Positions 1-8,028 of a stretch of 64,000 nucleotides of DNA are shown here, one piece after another. The DNA comes from Oribacterium sp. (GTDB lineage Bacteria > Bacillota_A > Clostridia > Lachnospirales > Lachnospiraceae). The stretch covers positions 28,600 to 92,599 of the forward strand of contig SFND01000013.1 of assembly GCA_004554245.1 (NCBI GenBank). The letters run 5' to 3'. The translations under genes were made by a program, and so were the position numbers. The notes under the pieces were generated by a model. The model ran no database searches and was not told where the DNA came from. It saw only the letters and a program-made list of their open reading frames with translations. Within the stretch, counting starts at the first letter, position 1, and each line of letters begins with the position of its first letter.

Positions 1-374
1 CGACCGCCACCACGGTAGTCGCGGAAGCCGTACTTCTCATAGAAGCCGTAATCGGCGTGGCCCGGACGGAACACGTGGGCGATATCCGAGTAGTCCTTAC
101 TGTGCTGATCACTGTTTCGAACCATCATCGCGATCGGCGTACCGGTCGTCTTTCCCTCGAAAACACCGGAGAGGATCTCGATCTGGTCGTCCTCCTTCCG
201 CTGGGTAGCCTTCAAATTCTGGCCCGGCTTCCGCCGGTCCATATACGGCTGGATGTCCTCGACGGACAGTGCGAGGCCAGCCGGACAGCCATCGATGATG
301 ACGCCGAGTGCCGGTCCGTGTGACTCACCGAAGGTGGTGATACGAAAGAGTTTTCCAAATGTATTGCCTGCCAT
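1..374 (-). CDS. aroC: Chorismate synthase, N-terminal part (cut by window edge)
   Basis: The protein begins MAGNTFGKLFRITTFGESHG, the conserved start of chorismate synthase. It catalyses the last shared step of aromatic amino acid synthesis, 5-enolpyruvylshikimate-3-phosphate to chorismate, with reduced FMN. About 124 N-terminal residues are visible, including RRKPGQ near residue 50 and the FRPGHADYGFYEKYG segment near residue 105, both typical of the FMN/substrate site. The gene runs off the left end of the window. Its ATG lies 23 bp downstream of the stop of the lactonase-fold gene on the same strand, so the two may be co-transcribed. The visible part is intact and the identification is confident. 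Confidence 0.95.
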   Translation of the reverse strand, partial: MAGNTFGKLFRITTFGESHGPALGVIIDGCPAGLALSVEDIQPYMDRRKPGQNLKATQRKEDDQIEILSGVFEGKTTGTPIAMMVRNSDQHSKDYSDIAHVFRPGHADYGFYEKYGFRDYRGGG

Positions 375-397
375 GGATGTCCCCCTGAAACGCATTT

Positions 398-1477
398 TTA
401 CTTACCGGATGGCAGCTTCACCATGCAGATGCAGTTCGGCTCATCCACCGGGATATCGCGGGCGCTCATCACGAGCATACCCGTATCATAATCCATCGAG
501 AAGAAGGTGATCGTGCCGGACTCGTTGTTCGCGGCCGCGATGTGCTTCTCATCCGGGAAGATACAGAAATCCTTCGGATAGACACCGGATACCGGGAGGG
601 AGCTCTTCATGGTCAGAAGGCCGGTCTCGACATCACGCTCATACATCGTGATCGTATCGATGCCAGCATTGGACACAAACAGATGCTTCGCATCCTTATC
701 CGGTGAGAAGCGCATCTGACATGCCGCGATCAGCGGGCTGTTCGACGGGTCGTTGTGGGTCGAGATGGTCTGGATCTTCTCGAGGTTGATGTCGTTCGGC
801 CTCTTACCCTCGGTGAAACGGTAAACATCGACGACATTCTTCACCTCATACATAAGGTAGAGGAACTTACGATCCGGCGAGAAGCGGAAGTGACGCGGTG
901 CGGACTTCAGCTCACAGCGGAGCGTGTCGATCTGACGCATCCGTCCGTCCACCTTATCAAAGCGGAATATGCGTACCTGGTCGATCCCGAGGTCTGCGAC
1001 GAGGATATACTTCTGATCATCCGTCATGCGTGCGCAGGATACGTGTGGACGGAAGGTCCGCTCTGCGACGGAGCCGATGCCCTTATCGAAGACGCCATCA
1101 ACGATCGGACCGACAGAACCATCTGGATTCAGTGCGAGCAGAGTCGCCTTGCCATCGTGGTAGCCGGAGACCATCAGGTACTGATCGAACTGGTCGATCG
1201 CGAGGTGGCAGCCACGCATGCCACGGATGTTCTGGGTGTTCAGCTTCTGCAGTGCACCGTTCTCGAGGATACGGAAGGAAACCACGCCCTCATCCGCGAT
1301 GGAATACAGTGTCTTCTGATCTCTCGATGCGACGAGGTAGGAGGAGTTGTTCACCTCGATCTCGGTCCGCTTCGTGAAGGTTCCTTTCTCTACATCGACA
1401 TCACAGACGGTGATGCCCTTTGCATTGCCCGTGTAGCTGTAGGAACCGATATATGCCATGTACTTCTCTTTACTCAT
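398..1477 (-). CDS. Lactonase family beta-propeller protein (6-phosphogluconolactonase-like)
   Basis: A 359-residue cytosolic protein with repeated blades of the lactonase/YbhE beta-propeller family: MAYIGSYS near the start, SPDRKFLYL, RFSPDKDAKHLFVSNAG and FPDEKHIAAANN in later blades. YbhE-type members hydrolyse 6-phosphogluconolactone in the pentose phosphate pathway, but many relatives have unknown substrates. I chose the start MSKEKYMAYIG because GGGAGAGG lies just upstream; an upstream in-frame codon would add 13 basic residues with no ribosome site. It precedes aroC by 23 bp on the same strand. No signal peptide is seen. The fold is confident and the exact activity is not. Confidence 0.85.
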   Translation of the reverse strand: MSKEKYMAYIGSYSYTGNAKGITVCDVDVEKGTFTKRTEIEVNNSSYLVASRDQKTLYSIADEGVVSFRILENGALQKLNTQNIRGMRGCHLAIDQFDQYLMVSGYHDGKATLLALNPDGSVGPIVDGVFDKGIGSVAERTFRPHVSCARMTDDQKYILVADLGIDQVRIFRFDKVDGRMRQIDTLRCELKSAPRHFRFSPDRKFLYLMYEVKNVVDVYRFTEGKRPNDINLEKIQTISTHNDPSNSPLIAACQMRFSPDKDAKHLFVSNAGIDTITMYERDVETGLLTMKSSLPVSGVYPKDFCIFPDEKHIAAANNESGTITFFSMDYDTGMLVMSARDIPVDEPNCICMVKLPSGK

Positions 1478-1689
1478 TTTCTGCCTCTCCCGACGTCCTT
1501 CCGGGCGTACATTCATAAAATTGTATCTATTTTATCACAGTTTACGGCCCTGTTACAATGATAACGATGTGTCCAGGGGAAATTTCCTGGGCACTTCGCG
1601 GCTATAATGTGTTAAAACGCGGAAACAGCAAAGAAGCCAGCGTAATGACAATCATCTCGAGGATTCGTCATCACACTGGCCCCTTTCAG

Positions 1690-1911
1690 TTAATTCTGTC
1701 TGCGATGTTTCGCGAGAATCGCTTTCTGGGTGGCGTTCAGCCGGCTTTCGGCGCGCTCGAGGTCGAGCTCGTGATGGCCGACGTGGTCGCAACCGTTTTT
1801 CGCGTAGCTGCAGAACGCGCAGGCGCCGCTTTTCGCGACGGCCTTATGAAGACTTCGGAGGATGAGGATCACCATAAGTGCGATCAGTCCTCCCACGATG
1901 GGATCTCCCAT
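1690..1911 (-). CDS. FeoB-associated Cys-rich membrane protein
   Basis: A 73-residue protein with one N-terminal membrane segment (about residues 5-21, IVGGLIALMVILIL) followed by a cytosolic cysteine cluster, CAFCSYAKNGCDH, and a charged tail. This matches the small FeoB-associated Cys-rich proteins found downstream of feoB in Firmicutes, which are thought to help ferrous iron transport by an undefined mechanism. AAAGGAGG sits immediately before the chosen ATG (MGDPIVGG); the longer upstream reading frame has no ribosome site. It follows feoB by about 140 bp on the same strand and is probably the last gene of the feo operon. Confidence 0.8.
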   Translation of the reverse strand: MGDPIVGGLIALMVILILRSLHKAVAKSGACAFCSYAKNGCDHVGHHELDLERAESRLNATQKAILAKHRRQN

Positions 1912-2053
1912 AGTTCCTCCTTTCTGAGAATGATGCTTCGATCCCGTGATCATCATCGTCCGGGAAGCATCTGTCGGATCCTTCGGTGGGCAATGCCTCC
2001 AGCTACACCATCTGCGTGGTGCCCGGAGACATTGACCTGAAATACTTCTGAAA

Positions 2054-4261
2054 TTACTTCTGTGCCGCGGCGGCTACGGAGTCGAACTTGTCGGAGAGCT
2101 CCGTCGCTTCGTGGTACGGGCGAACCAGGGCCCAGATGCCGAGGACGACGAGGGCGATGGCGATGACGGTGAAGATACCGAAGTGGGCTTCACCGGTGAA
2201 GAGGCCAACGATCTGGTAGATGACCGTACCGACGCAGTACGCGAGACCGCACTCCCAGCCGATCGCTCTCCAGGTCCACTTTGCGTTGTTCATCTCACGA
2301 CGGATCGCGCCGATCGCTGCGAAGCAAGGTGCGCAGAGCAGGTTAAAGGCGAGGAAGCTGTAGCCGGCAGCGACACCGGAGTAGTTGGCCTGTACGAGGT
2401 TCCAGATCTGGTCACCTGCCTCGGCGAGCTCCTCTGCTCCTTCATAATGGAAGAGGATACCGAAGGTACCGACGACGTTCTCCTTGGCGACGAGGCCGGT
2501 CACGGCAGCCACAGCGGACTTCCAGTCTGCCCAGCCGAGCGGTGTGAAGATCCAGGCGATCGCGTTACCGATGGCCGCGAGGATGGAGTTGTCCATGTCG
2601 ACCATGCCGAACTGGCCGTCCTGCATACCGAAGGAGGAGGTGAACCAGACCGCGATGGTGGACAGAAGGATGATCGAGCCGGCCTTCTTTACGAAGGAGG
2701 AGCCACGCTCATACATGGACTTCAGGATGTCGATCTGTCTCGGAAGGTGGTACGCCGGGAGCTCCATAACGAATGGAGCCGGGTCACCTGCGAACCACTT
2801 CGTCTTCTTCAGTACGATACCGGAGAAGATGATGGCTGCGATGCCGAGGAAGTACGTGGATGGTGCGACCCAGGAAGCACCGCCGAATACCGCACCTGCG
2901 AGGAGGGCGATGACCGGAAGCTTCGCGGAGCACGGGATGAAGGTCGTGGTCATGATCGTCATACGACGGTCACGCTCGTTCTCGATCGTTCTCGATGCCA
3001 TGACACCCGGAACGCCGCAGCCAGAGCCGATCAGCATCGGGATGAAGGACTTACCGGAGAGACCGAAACGACGGAAGATTCGATCCAGGATGAAGGCGAT
3101 ACGCGCCATGTATCCACAGCCCTCGAGGAAGGCGAGGAAGAAGAACAGGACGAGCATCTGCGGCAGGAAGCCGAGCACCGCGCCGATACCTGCGACGATA
3201 CCGTCGAGGACGAGACTTGTCAATACCTCACCGGTGCCGAGTGCACTGAGGATGCCTTCGAAAAGGCCCGGGATCGACGGCAGCTCGCAGAGGCCGAAGA
3301 AAGACCACGGGTCTGAGCCAAACAGGACATCATTGACCCAGTCGGTACCGATCGCACCGATCGTCGAGATGGAGATGTAGTATACGAGCCACATCACGGC
3401 TGCGAAGATCGGGAGCGCCAGGAAGCGGTTCGTGACGATGCTGTCGATCCGGTCGGAGGTGGACAGCTTACCGACATGCTTCTTCGTGTACGCAGCGGCG
3501 ATCATGTTCTGGATGTAGGTGTACCGCTCGTTGGTGATGATGGACTCGACGTCGTCATCCTCCGCCTTCTCGACCGCGGCGATGATGGACTCGACGTCGA
3601 CGTTCTGGCCGGCACCGATCATCTCGTGGCGGATCTTATCATCACGCTCGAAGAGCTTGACCGCGAAGAAGCGCTTCTCGCCCTCCGGGACGTACGCAGC
3701 GATCTTCTCCTCGATCTGGAGGATCGCATTCATGACTTCTTCAGAGAAGCTGTGTACGATCTCGGTGGAACCGGTCTGTGCCTCATGAATCGCGAGCTCG
3801 GTCGCCTCCTTGATGCCCGTGCCGTTCAGCGCGGAGATCTTCACTGCCTTACAGCCGAGGTACTTCTCGATCTGGTCGAGGCGGATCTGGTCGCCGTTCT
3901 TCTCTACGACATCCATCATGTTCACGGCCATCACCACCGGAATCCCGAGCTCCTTCAGCTGTGTGGTGAGGTAGAGGTTACGCTCGAGGTTCGTACCATC
4001 CACGATGTTCAGGATCGCATCCGGCTTCGTGTTGATGAGGTAGTTTCGCGCGACAACCTCCTCCAGTGTGTATGGAGAAAGTGAATAAATACCCGGAAGA
4101 TCGGCGATGGTCACATCTGCGTGGCCCTTCAGCTTACCTTCCTTCTTCTCTACTGTAACGCCCGGCCAGTTACCAACGTACTGGTTGGATCCGGTCAGCT
4201 GATTAAACAGCGTCGTCTTTCCGCAGTTCGGATTACCTGCGAGTGCAATCGTGATTGCCAT
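2054..4261 (-). CDS. feoB: Ferrous iron transporter B
   Basis: A 735-residue membrane GTPase that imports Fe2+. The N-terminal G domain carries all GTPase motifs: GNPNCGKTTLFN (P-loop, residues 8-19), GVTVEKKEG (switch I), DLPGIYSL (G3), NMMD (G4) and SALNGTG (G5). A helical linker follows, then two Gate regions with about 8 membrane helices; the conserved Cys-containing segments IGSGCGVPGVMASRT and STTFIPCSAKLP-like TTTFIPCSAKLP are present. The start MAITIALAGNPN was chosen because AGAGGGGG precedes it; the longer frame adds an unlikely arginine-rich peptide. It lies 92 bp after the first feoA gene and before the Cys-rich protein. Regulation is probably by the divergent DtxR-type protein. 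Confidence 0.97.
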   Translation of the reverse strand: MAITIALAGNPNCGKTTLFNQLTGSNQYVGNWPGVTVEKKEGKLKGHADVTIADLPGIYSLSPYTLEEVVARNYLINTKPDAILNIVDGTNLERNLYLTTQLKELGIPVVMAVNMMDVVEKNGDQIRLDQIEKYLGCKAVKISALNGTGIKEATELAIHEAQTGSTEIVHSFSEEVMNAILQIEEKIAAYVPEGEKRFFAVKLFERDDKIRHEMIGAGQNVDVESIIAAVEKAEDDDVESIITNERYTYIQNMIAAAYTKKHVGKLSTSDRIDSIVTNRFLALPIFAAVMWLVYYISISTIGAIGTDWVNDVLFGSDPWSFFGLCELPSIPGLFEGILSALGTGEVLTSLVLDGIVAGIGAVLGFLPQMLVLFFFLAFLEGCGYMARIAFILDRIFRRFGLSGKSFIPMLIGSGCGVPGVMASRTIENERDRRMTIMTTTFIPCSAKLPVIALLAGAVFGGASWVAPSTYFLGIAAIIFSGIVLKKTKWFAGDPAPFVMELPAYHLPRQIDILKSMYERGSSFVKKAGSIILLSTIAVWFTSSFGMQDGQFGMVDMDNSILAAIGNAIAWIFTPLGWADWKSAVAAVTGLVAKENVVGTFGILFHYEGAEELAEAGDQIWNLVQANYSGVAAGYSFLAFNLLCAPCFAAIGAIRREMNNAKWTWRAIGWECGLAYCVGTVIYQIVGLFTGEAHFGIFTVIAIALVVLGIWALVRPYHEATELSDKFDSVAAAAQK

Positions 4262-4353
4262 TTGATTTTCCCCCTCTAAGATTTTCATTCTCCGCCACGT
4301 CCTCCGTGGCCAATGCTTCCATCCGGGCACCGCCCGCTCAGGATCTGCTGTGC

Positions 4354-4584
4354 TCAGGCCTTCGTCTCGACCTGTACCATCTCGGCGTCGGCCTTCCGGA
4401 CGGAAAGCTCGTAGCCACGTACGGTGATCTCGATCGGATCGCCGAGCGGCGCTGCCTTACGCACATGAAGAGTCGTCCCCTTCGTGATTCCCATATCCAT
4501 GATTCTTCTCTTGATGGCACCCTCACCGGTGATCTTCGCTACAACGCAATCCTCACCTGGCTGAACCTCTCTTAATGTTTTCAA
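4354..4584 (-). CDS. feoA: FeoA domain protein (proximal to feoB)
   Basis: A 76-residue SH3-like FeoA protein, with the typical RRIMDMGITKGTTLHVRKAAPLGDPIEI core. FeoA is a small cytosolic partner of FeoB. The start codon is TTG, supported by GGAGGGAATAGAG directly upstream; no better start exists. It lies between a second feoA-type gene (upstream) and feoB (downstream), so the operon has two FeoA paralogs of different sequence. Assignment is confident; which of the two FeoA copies binds FeoB cannot be told from sequence. Confidence 0.92.
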   Translation of the reverse strand: MKTLREVQPGEDCVVAKITGEGAIKRRIMDMGITKGTTLHVRKAAPLGDPIEITVRGYELSVRKADAEMVQVETKA

Positions 4585-4703
4585 CTCTATTCCCTCCTCA
4601 TCTATCTATAAAGCGCAGACACGCTGCGGATGATACTGTGTTGCTGTGGCTATGGACTCACCCACGATGCTTCCTGTGCTCGTCTACGGATGTTATCGCG
4701 TCT

Positions 4704-4922
4704 TCACGCACTGATCATGACCTTACGGGCCATCGTCTCGTCCAGTGCCAGTCTCGACTCCTTCACCTGTACGATCAGATTGCCGCGATTACAGGAAACG
4801 ATCTTCACCTTGCCTCCGGCATAGAATCCCAGTGACTCCAGGAAATGCTGCGTCTTGTCATTTCCTCCGATGCGCTGAATCTCATATTCTTCACCCTGTG
4901 TTCCCATCGATAATGGCATCAT
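4704..4922 (-). CDS. FeoA domain protein (operon-leading copy)
   Basis: A 72-residue FeoA-like protein with the LESLGFYAGGKVKIVSCNRGNLIVQVKESRLALD core, typical of the second FeoA type often found in Clostridia feo operons. It shares little identity with the adjacent FeoA beyond the fold. GGAGGTACG precedes two consecutive ATG codons; either could start translation. It is the first gene after the shared regulatory region, so it is the promoter-proximal gene of the feo operon. Confidence 0.88.
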   Translation of the reverse strand: MMPLSMGTQGEEYEIQRIGGNDKTQHFLESLGFYAGGKVKIVSCNRGNLIVQVKESRLALDETMARKVMISA

Positions 4923-4967
4923 CGTACCTCCTTTACATGATGTTGATGGCCGCCGCCTCTACATAAA

Positions 4968-5075
4968 AGTATAAATTAGTCTCGTCTAATTAGTCTAAGC
5001 TAACTTCACGCTAGTAAGTTAGCACTAACTTTTTTCAAGTCAATAGCTTTCGTTAAAATAATTAGTTATATCTAA
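4968..5075. promoter_or_regulatory. Divergent feo/DtxR promoter region with TTAG-N6-CTAA boxes
   Basis: Three 14-bp boxes of the form TTAG-N6-CTAA are visible at 4976-4989, 4990-5003 (directly abutting) and 5062-5075, plus a tighter palindrome AAGTTAGCACTAACTT at 5016-5031. This form matches the DtxR/IdeR operator TTAGGTTAGCCTAA in its outer half-sites. A -10-like TATACT for feo (minus strand) lies at 4968-4973, abutting the first box; a TATACT for the regulator (plus strand) lies at 5103-5108. Fe-dependent repression of both directions is inferred. Confidence 0.8.
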
Positions 5076-5157
5076 CTTTCGCGGATATCCGCTCAGATGT
5101 GTTATACTATCGGGGATACATGATGAAATCTTCAAGTTTCTGAAAAGGAGTTTCGAT

Positions 5158-5613
5158 ATGAGTACGTATGCGACACATGAGTCGTCGGAGAATTATCTGG
5201 AGAGTATTCTGGTGCTGGCGATGAGCCAGCAGGTGGTGCGTTCCATCGATATCGCAAATCTGCTCGGATTTTCGAAGCCGTCGGTTTCCGTGGCGATGAA
5301 GCATCTGCGTGAAGAGGGCATGATCACGGTGGATGACAATGGCTACATCGCGCTGACGGAGGCCGGGATGGCGGCGGCGAAGGCGACCTACGAGAAGCAT
5401 GTGGTTCTTACGAATATGCTGGTGCGGCTCGGGGTGAGTGCGTATACCGCAGGTCAGGATGCCTGCCGGATCGAGCATGTGCTGAGTCCGGAGACCTTCG
5501 AGAAGATCAAGGAGCACTATCTGAAGCAGCCGGGCATCAAGGACAGCGCGGAGTACCAGAAGCTGCAGACGATTCAGAATTTCGTTCAGACCGTGCCGGG
5601 GCGGCAGGACTAA
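5158..5613 (+). CDS. DtxR/MntR-family metal-dependent transcriptional regulator
   Basis: A 151-residue regulator. Residues 1-65 form a winged helix-turn-helix (SENYLESILVL, RSIDIANLLGFSKPSVSVAMKHL) and residues 66-140 a dimerisation/metal-binding domain (HVVLTNMLVRLGV, EHVLSPETFEKI). There is no C-terminal SH3 domain, as in short MntR-type members. It is transcribed divergently from the feo operon across a region holding several TTAG-N6-CTAA boxes, so it probably represses feo, and itself, when Fe2+ is plentiful. Metal choice (Fe or Mn) is inferred only from the neighbours. AAAAGGAG precedes the ATG. Confidence 0.9.
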   Translation: MSTYATHESSENYLESILVLAMSQQVVRSIDIANLLGFSKPSVSVAMKHLREEGMITVDDNGYIALTEAGMAAAKATYEKHVVLTNMLVRLGVSAYTAGQDACRIEHVLSPETFEKIKEHYLKQPGIKDSAEYQKLQTIQNFVQTVPGRQD

Positions 5614-5634
5614 GTTTCTGCCCATCAGAAATTC

Positions 5635-5862
5635 GGAGGAGCCAGGAGCGTCGGCAGCAGAAACACAGTACTCCGAGACCGGAAGACTCTAAAATCCCAC
5701 CCATAAGAAGTACTAAGCCCTCTGCAATCGCTGAGTTTTCTTGATGAAAACTCAGCGTTGCTAGAGGGTCCAGGGAAAATACTAAGTACTTCTAATGGGT
5801 GGGATTTTGATTCTTCACGGTCTCTACGTATGGTTTCTTCTGCCGACGTTCCTGGCTCCTCC
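5635..5862. repeat. 228-bp long-hairpin element (full copy)
   Basis: Nearly the whole segment is one interrupted inverted repeat. Paired blocks from the outside in: GGAGGAGCCAGG with CCTGGCTCCTCC, GTCGGCAG with CTGCCGAC, GAGACCG with CGGTCTC, AAAATCCCACCCAT with ATGGGTGGGATTTT, AGAAGTACT with AGTACTTCT, and CGCTGAGTTTTC with GAAAACTCAGCG around a 5-nt loop. It sits between the convergent ends of the DtxR-type gene and ppk1. A related element is at 23261-23408, with partial relatives at 9051-9105 and 31408-31466. It could be a structured RNA or a mobile palindrome; function is unknown. Confidence 0.75.
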
Positions 5863-5878
5863 CGCCCTGTCGTTCCAG

Positions 5879-5909
5879 ACAAAAGAGGACTTGTGGCCTC
5901 TTTTTTATC
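5879..5909. terminator. Bidirectional terminator between DtxR-type gene and ppk1
   Basis: AAAAGAGG and CCTCTTTT arms flank a short loop, with T tracts on both sides. The hairpin overlaps the ppk1 stop codon and can end both convergent transcripts. Confidence 0.7.
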
Positions 5910-8028
5910 GTCTGAATTTATCCAGCAGGCCGCGGAGGCGTTCTGCGAGGCGGATCGGTTCCGCGACGGCTTCCGTCGGCTTATGCATGGAGGTATGCAG
6001 GAAGTAGTCCTGGGAGTCGAACGGCTCCGCACTGTGCTTCCGGCAGTAGCTGCCGTCCGGGAGGACAAGGCTCGCCTTCGCGCTGTCGCGGAGCTGGGCG
6101 TCGAGGATACAGCGGAGCTCGGCACGAAGCTCTTCGTCCTGTATCGGGCACGCGATCTCGACGCGGCGGTTCAGGTTTCGTGTCATGAGGTCTGCCGAGG
6201 CGATATACATCTCGGCGTCTGCGCCACGGCCGAACTGGTAGATGCGGGCGTGCTCGAGGAAGCGTCCGACGACGGAGGTGACGTGTACGTTCTCGGTCTC
6301 ACCTGCGACACCTGGAAGGATGCAGCAGATGCCACGGATGATGAGCTGCACCTCGACACCTGCGCGGGAGGCTTCTGCAAGCTTATCCATGACCTCGCGC
6401 TCGGTGACAGAGTTCGCTTTGATGCAGACATATCCGTCGCGACCACGTGTGATCTGCTCGTCGATCTTCCGTAGAAGCATTGGCTTGATCCCGTATGGGG
6501 AGACGAGGAGTCGCTTGTACTCGCCATCGAGCTTGTTCACGAGCATGTTGCGGAAGAAGGCCGACGCGTCCTCACCGATGGTCTGGTCAACCGTCATGAA
6601 GCTGAGGTCCGTATACATCGCGTTCGTCTTCTCGTTGTAGTTGCCGGTGCCGACCTGGGTGAGGTAGATCGTACGGTTGTGACTACGCATCGTGATGAGG
6701 CAGATCTTGCTGTGGCACTTGAAGCCCTCGGTGCCGTAGATAACCTGGCAGCCGGACTCCTCGAGCATCTTCGACCACTCGAGGTTGTTCTCCTCATCGA
6801 AGCGGGCACGCAGCTCCATGACGACGAGGACATCCTTGCCGTTCTCGGCCGCGCGGCAGAGGGCCTGCGCGATCTTCGAAGAGGAGGCCATACGATAGAT
6901 CGTGATCTTGATGGAGAGCACCTTCGGGTTTTCAGCCGCCTCGTTCAGGAGATGCAGGAACGGGTCCACCGAATCGTACGGGTAGAACAGGAGGCGATCG
7001 CGCTGACGGATCTGCGAAATCATCGGCTGATCCCGGCGGAGATCCTCGGCCCAGCGCGGATGATGTGCCGGATACTGGAGGCGCATGGAGAGTTCCTTCG
7101 GGAGTGCCCCGATCAGACGGAAGACATAGCGCATATTGAGCGGACACTTATCCACAAAGACTTCATGGGTTTCCACACGGACGACGGAGGACAGCAGCTT
7201 CCGAAATTCTCCGGAAATCTGCGTGTTCAGCTCGACACGCATGACCGCGAGGTGGTCACGGAGCTTCAGGAGCTTCGTCATCTGGTTGCGGAAATCCGCC
7301 TCATTATCGTCGAACTTATCATCATCGAAGCTGATGTCGGCGTTACGGGTGACTGCCAGTACACAGCTCTCCTTCACCGTGTAGGCATCGAACATGGTCG
7401 GCAGCCAGCGGAGGAGGATATTTTCCGTACGCACGTAGCGCTTTCCATCCGAAAGCGTCAGGAACGGTGCGGCGGTCTCCGGCATTGGCACGATCCCGAG
7501 GGCTTTATGGCCCTTCTTATCCTCGAGGAGAGCCGCGCCGTAAAGACGCTTGTTGGTGAGGTGTGGCACCGGATGGTTCGGTCCGATGAGGATCGGTGAC
7601 AGCACCGGCAGCAGCTCCGTCTTGAAGAAGTGGTTCACGAGCTTCAGCTCGCTGGCGTCCAGCTTCTCCATCTCGACATCCTGGATGCCGCTTCGTCCGA
7701 GCTCCTCCATCACGGCGCTGTAGATCTGCTTCTTCATCGTGAGAAGTCCCGGGATCACCTCATAGATGTGGTGAAGCTGCTCCTCCGGCGTCCAGCCACT
7801 TTTATTATCACGGTCATCCGGTGTCATGCGCGCGAGGTCGAAGATGCTGCCCACACGCACCATAAAAAACTCATCCAGATTGCTAGAGAAAATCGAGATG
7901 AACTTGAGGCGTTCGAGTGCAGGTACCGACGGATCAGCAGCTTCCTCGAGCACGCGCTGATCAAAGCGCAGCCAGCTTAATTCTCTGTTCTGGGTGTATC
8001 TGTATCGTTTCTGAGTATTCTCTTGCAT
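5905..8028 (-). CDS. ppk1: Polyphosphate kinase 1
   Basis: A 707-residue enzyme, normal length for PPK1, which reversibly makes polyphosphate from ATP. The N domain starts RELSWLRFDQRVLEEA and contains SSNLDEFFMVRVGS. The middle and C-terminal phospholipase-D-like domains carry the autophosphorylated histidine in KCHSKICLI, followed by YLTQVGTGNYNEKTN, and a second conserved histidine in LEHARIYQFG. The ATG is preceded by GGGAAGG. The first 52 bp overlap the end of the exopolyphosphatase gene upstream, so translation is probably coupled. Together with ppx and the glycerol-phosphate operon it forms a phosphate storage and scavenging cluster. Confidence 0.97.
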   Translation of the reverse strand: MQENTQKRYRYTQNRELSWLRFDQRVLEEAADPSVPALERLKFISIFSSNLDEFFMVRVGSIFDLARMTPDDRDNKSGWTPEEQLHHIYEVIPGLLTMKKQIYSAVMEELGRSGIQDVEMEKLDASELKLVNHFFKTELLPVLSPILIGPNHPVPHLTNKRLYGAALLEDKKGHKALGIVPMPETAAPFLTLSDGKRYVRTENILLRWLPTMFDAYTVKESCVLAVTRNADISFDDDKFDDNEADFRNQMTKLLKLRDHLAVMRVELNTQISGEFRKLLSSVVRVETHEVFVDKCPLNMRYVFRLIGALPKELSMRLQYPAHHPRWAEDLRRDQPMISQIRQRDRLLFYPYDSVDPFLHLLNEAAENPKVLSIKITIYRMASSSKIAQALCRAAENGKDVLVVMELRARFDEENNLEWSKMLEESGCQVIYGTEGFKCHSKICLITMRSHNRTIYLTQVGTGNYNEKTNAMYTDLSFMTVDQTIGEDASAFFRNMLVNKLDGEYKRLLVSPYGIKPMLLRKIDEQITRGRDGYVCIKANSVTEREVMDKLAEASRAGVEVQLIIRGICCILPGVAGETENVHVTSVVGRFLEHARIYQFGRGADAEMYIASADLMTRNLNRRVEIACPIQDEELRAELRCILDAQLRDSAKASLVLPDGSYCRKHSAEPFDSQDYFLHTSMHKPTEAVAEPIRLAERLRGLLDKFRR

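Noticed and set aside
755..1561. Long plus-strand open frames opposite the lactonase gene, and similar long antisense frames over feoB, ugpB, aspA, yjjI and the ABC-F gene
   Set aside because: They mirror strongly coding genes on the other strand. High GC with few stop codons gives open antisense frames; none has a ribosome site or family features.
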